A stretch of DNA of 64,000 nucleotides, from contig JBKBLG010000002.1 in NCBI GenBank assembly GCA_046296295.1, positions 186,001-250,000 on the forward strand, written 5' to 3'. The notes under the pieces are model-generated. The model saw only the letters and a list, made by a program, of their open reading frames with translations. It did no database searches and was not told the origin of the DNA. The translations under genes and the position numbers were made by a program. This document shows, piece after piece, positions 61,565 through 64,000 of this stretch (position 1 is its first letter; every line of letters starts with the position of its first letter). This DNA comes from UBA10646 sp046296295 (GTDB taxonomy: Bacteria; Bacteroidota; Bacteroidia; Chitinophagales; Chitinophagaceae).

Positions 61565-64000
61565 TTAGAATTTCACTTCAATACCACCAGTGATTGTACG
61601 TGGATTCGGGAACTCAGATAATGAGATGTTGTTGTTATCTTCAGGATCGAAGCCCTTCCAGTTGGTGAAAGTCAACAAGTTGTTCGCATTAACGAAGATG
61701 CGTAAACCTTGAATAAACTTGATTTTGCTTAATACTTCACGATCTACAGTGTAAGCAATTGACACGTTACGTAATCTTAAGAAAGCGGCATCTTGAATGT
61801 ACTTAGAAGTGAACTGGTTCTGTTGTGCAGGAGATTGCACAGTTGCAATATCACCTGGACGAGCCCAGAAGTTTAAGCTACGAGCTTGGTTGTAACCACT
61901 TGTTAAGAAACCTGGGTTTTCCATGAAGAACTCTAAGTTGTTATAGCGGTAAGCACCATTCTGCCAAGAGAATAAGATGTTGAAATCAAAACCCTTGTAA
62001 CGTAAGCGGCTACCGAAACCACCAGTGTAAGGAGCTTGCCATGTACCGAAGGTTTGCTGACGAATACTTGCAGAGAATTGGTTAGTTACTTTACCATCCA
62101 AATCATAATATAAAGCCTGACCAGTAGCAGCATCAACACCAGCCCAACGAACATTGAAATGAGAACCGATAGGCATACCAACTTTGATCAACTCAGTACC
62201 TCTTTCATAAGAAGGAACACCAGCTAAATCAACAACTTGGTTTCTGTTAATGGCCCCGTTGGCAAATAATGTCCAAGTTAAATCACGCTTCTTAATTACA
62301 TCGTAGTTGATTACATATTCAAAACCACGGTTACGTAATTTACCGGCGTTTAATTCTTGAGTAGCACCATTGCCTAAACCAGCGGTAGCACTCAAAGTTT
62401 TACTTACGAATAGGTCGATAGTTTCTTTGTTATACCACTCAATGTTACCGTAAACACGATCTTTCAAAATTGAGAAGTCGATACCTGCGTTAAAAGTATT
62501 AGTATACTCCCAACGAGCATTAGGGTTACCTACACCAGCTACAGCGATACCAGCCTGACCGTTGTTTAACGAAACTTGTGAGTAAGTAGGTAAGTAACCG
62601 AAGTCACCTAATGGGTAGTTATCTGAGTTAGCAGACTGACCATAGCTTACACGAGCTCTTAATGAATTGATCCATTTGTTATTAGCTAAGAATTTCTCCT
62701 TAGTAGCATCCCAAATGAAACCGGCAGCATAGAAATCGTTGAAACGGTTGTTTTCATTCAAGATAGAAACACCATCGTAACGATAAGTGAAGTTAAATGT
62801 ATACTTCTGCTTGAAGCTATATTTAGCAGTTGCAAAAGCAGAGCTAATTTTTCTTTGACTCTTACCACCACCAACAATAGCAAATAATTGGTTAACAGCA
62901 TCACCTTGTTGTGTTGCAGCAGGCGTATTTGGACGCTTAGGATCGATACCAAAACCTTGTTGACTTAATGACTTAGAAGCAGTATGGATGTATTCACCAT
63001 ATACAGTTACGTCGATTTCATGGTTTTGCTTGAAAGTGTTTCTATAACCAATGAAACCACGATTGGTGAACTGGAAGAAACGTGTTAAGCTTTCAGAGAT
63101 TGAACCAGAACGTGTTCTGATAGCAGTTGATGTACGTGCATACACGTTGCGAGGATCACTATAAACTGTACCTTGTATTTCACGGAAGTCGATACCTACG
63201 GTACCACCAGCATAAATGTTGTCAGTGATTTTGTAAGTAGCAGTCAAGCCTACAACAGCCTTTAATTGATCGTTGTAGTTTTTATTCCAGAACATAGCAT
63301 CTAATAAGTTAGGTCCAATGTTACGACCATCTAACTGAGGCGCACCACTTGCAAAAGAACCATCGGCACGGAAAGGTACGCTATATGGTACTGCTAAGCG
63401 TGTAGCTAAGAATGGGTTGGCAACAGAGTTAGAAGTACTACTCTCTTGGAAGTTACGCTTTACATAACCTAATTGAGAACTTAACTGTAAGCTAAGTTTA
63501 TCATCGCTATAATCAACGTTATTACGTAGTGTCAAACGCTTCATGTCGCTACGGTCAATGATACCTTGCTCAGAATAGTAACCTAAGTTTGAGTAGAAGC
63601 GAGTTTTACCGGTACCACCGCTGATACCAATTTCATTATTGCTGAAAGTACCTTGACGGAAGAAAATATCATCCCAGTTAGTATTGATACCTTTCAAGCT
63701 ATCACGCTGACGATCAATAGCAGCACGTACAGCAGGTGTTCCACCAACATAGGTAGGGTTCAACTGAGATAACTGCCAACCAGGCAAGGCAGCAGCACTA
63801 GCAGGAAGGATAGTACCCAAACGCTCTTGTGCAGCTAATAACTCTTCGCTGTTCATCATATCGTAGTTGAAAGTAGGGCGACCGGTAACACCGAACTGAC
63901 CAGTATAAGTTACACGAGCCTTACCAGCACCACCACGCTTTGTAGTAGCAACAATAACGCCAGAAGCACCACGGCTACCATATAATGATTGTGCAATCGC
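61565..64000 (-). CDS. SusC/RagA-type TonB-dependent transporter (N-terminus off the window)
   Basis: The frame is open to the right edge, giving 811 residues. The first visible residues are AIAQSLYGSRGASGVIVATT, the conserved end of the plug domain. The barrel follows, with many aromatic strands and the closing RTITGGIEVKF. It takes up polymers through the outer membrane with energy from TonB. The N-terminal carboxypeptidase-like domain and TonB box lie outside the window. It is 25 bp upstream of susD. No 14-mer copies lie in this operon. Confidence 0.95.
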   Translation of the reverse strand, partial: AIAQSLYGSRGASGVIVATTKRGGAGKARVTYTGQFGVTGRPTFNYDMMNSEELLAAQERLGTILPASAAALPGWQLSQLNPTYVGGTPAVRAAIDRQRDSLKGINTNWDDIFFRQGTFSNNEIGISGGTGKTRFYSNLGYYSEQGIIDRSDMKRLTLRNNVDYSDDKLSLQLSSQLGYVKRNFQESSTSNSVANPFLATRLAVPYSVPFRADGSFASGAPQLDGRNIGPNLLDAMFWNKNYNDQLKAVVGLTATYKITDNIYAGGTVGIDFREIQGTVYSDPRNVYARTSTAIRTRSGSISESLTRFFQFTNRGFIGYRNTFKQNHEIDVTVYGEYIHTASKSLSQQGFGIDPKRPNTPAATQQGDAVNQLFAIVGGGKSQRKISSAFATAKYSFKQKYTFNFTYRYDGVSILNENNRFNDFYAAGFIWDATKEKFLANNKWINSLRARVSYGQSANSDNYPLGDFGYLPTYSQVSLNNGQAGIAVAGVGNPNARWEYTNTFNAGIDFSILKDRVYGNIEWYNKETIDLFVSKTLSATAGLGNGATQELNAGKLRNRGFEYVINYDVIKKRDLTWTLFANGAINRNQVVDLAGVPSYERGTELIKVGMPIGSHFNVRWAGVDAATGQALYYDLDGKVTNQFSASIRQQTFGTWQAPYTGGFGSRLRYKGFDFNILFSWQNGAYRYNNLEFFMENPGFLTSGYNQARSLNFWARPGDIATVQSPAQQNQFTSKYIQDAAFLRLRNVSIAYTVDREVLSKIKFIQGLRIFVNANNLLTFTNWKGFDPEDNNNISLSEFPNPRTITGGIEVKF

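Overview
The window reads as chromosome from a Bacteroidota bacterium, most likely of the Chitinophagales/Chitinophagaceae type. Supporting signs are a SusC/SusD pair, a very large secreted protein with a type IX secretion (Por) C-terminal tail, the long form of IspG, an ECF sigma factor with a RskA-like anti-sigma factor, and several promoters of the form TTG-N17-21-TAnnTTTG. No phage, insertion sequence, transposase or CRISPR array was seen. Most genes are housekeeping or ordinary accessory genes.

Layout. 1-4.7 kb: end of a secreted protein, alaS, and a membrane-anchored M23 peptidase. 4.7-10.7 kb: a 1613-residue secreted repeat protein and a small outer-membrane barrel. 10.8-14.4 kb: a tight operon with a sugar-kinase/RapZ-C fusion, a nucleotidyltransferase, a Gfo/Idh/MocA oxidoreductase and a hexapeptide acyltransferase. 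14.5-19.2 kb: a thioredoxin-like protein, a MarR regulator with an NmrA-like reductase, ruvB, an orphan response regulator and two small proteins. 19.4-24.5 kb: the rimP-nusA-infB operon, with a terminator-like hairpin in its leader. 24.6-32.1 kb: a small membrane protein, ispG-HAD, serS, a cyclophilin, gcvH and an ECF sigma/anti-sigma pair. 32.3-38.5 kb: a KefC-like antiporter with a KefF-like reductase, a decayed alpha/beta hydrolase, a TlpA-family lipoprotein and gatB. 38.6-45.3 kb: an aldo/keto reductase, a double-PDZ protein, a multi-PAS protein that stops after the phosphoacceptor helix domain, a VWA-TPR (Bat) fusion and a class D beta-lactamase. 45.3-51.7 kb: an accessory block bounded by two near-identical 44-bp repeats, holding an AraC regulator, two YHS proteins, DoxX, DinB-like, NRDE/TANGO2-like, ATP-grasp and LysE proteins and an outer-membrane protein with a G9 tract. 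51.7-59 kb: kbl, adk, msrB, a CAT-anticodon tRNA, a DUF1287 protein, a decayed remnant, a GNAT, nadB and a lipid A-type acyltransferase. 59-64 kb: a lipoprotein, SusD and SusC, the last running off the right edge.

The most striking feature is not a gene. A 14-bp oriented word, CATTTRCCGYAAGG (or its complement CCTTRCGGYAAATG), occurs about 34 times by eye, with more one-mismatch copies. It lies in intergenic DNA, where it often forms inverted pairs and hairpins, and also inside genes in several reading frames (read as LTVN, LAVN, FTVR or LPQG). Selection or spread therefore seems to act on the DNA or RNA and not on the proteins. The pattern resembles DNA-uptake sequences or REP-like elements; I know of no such element described for this group. 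Two copies of a paired form flank the accessory block at 45.3-51.7 kb.
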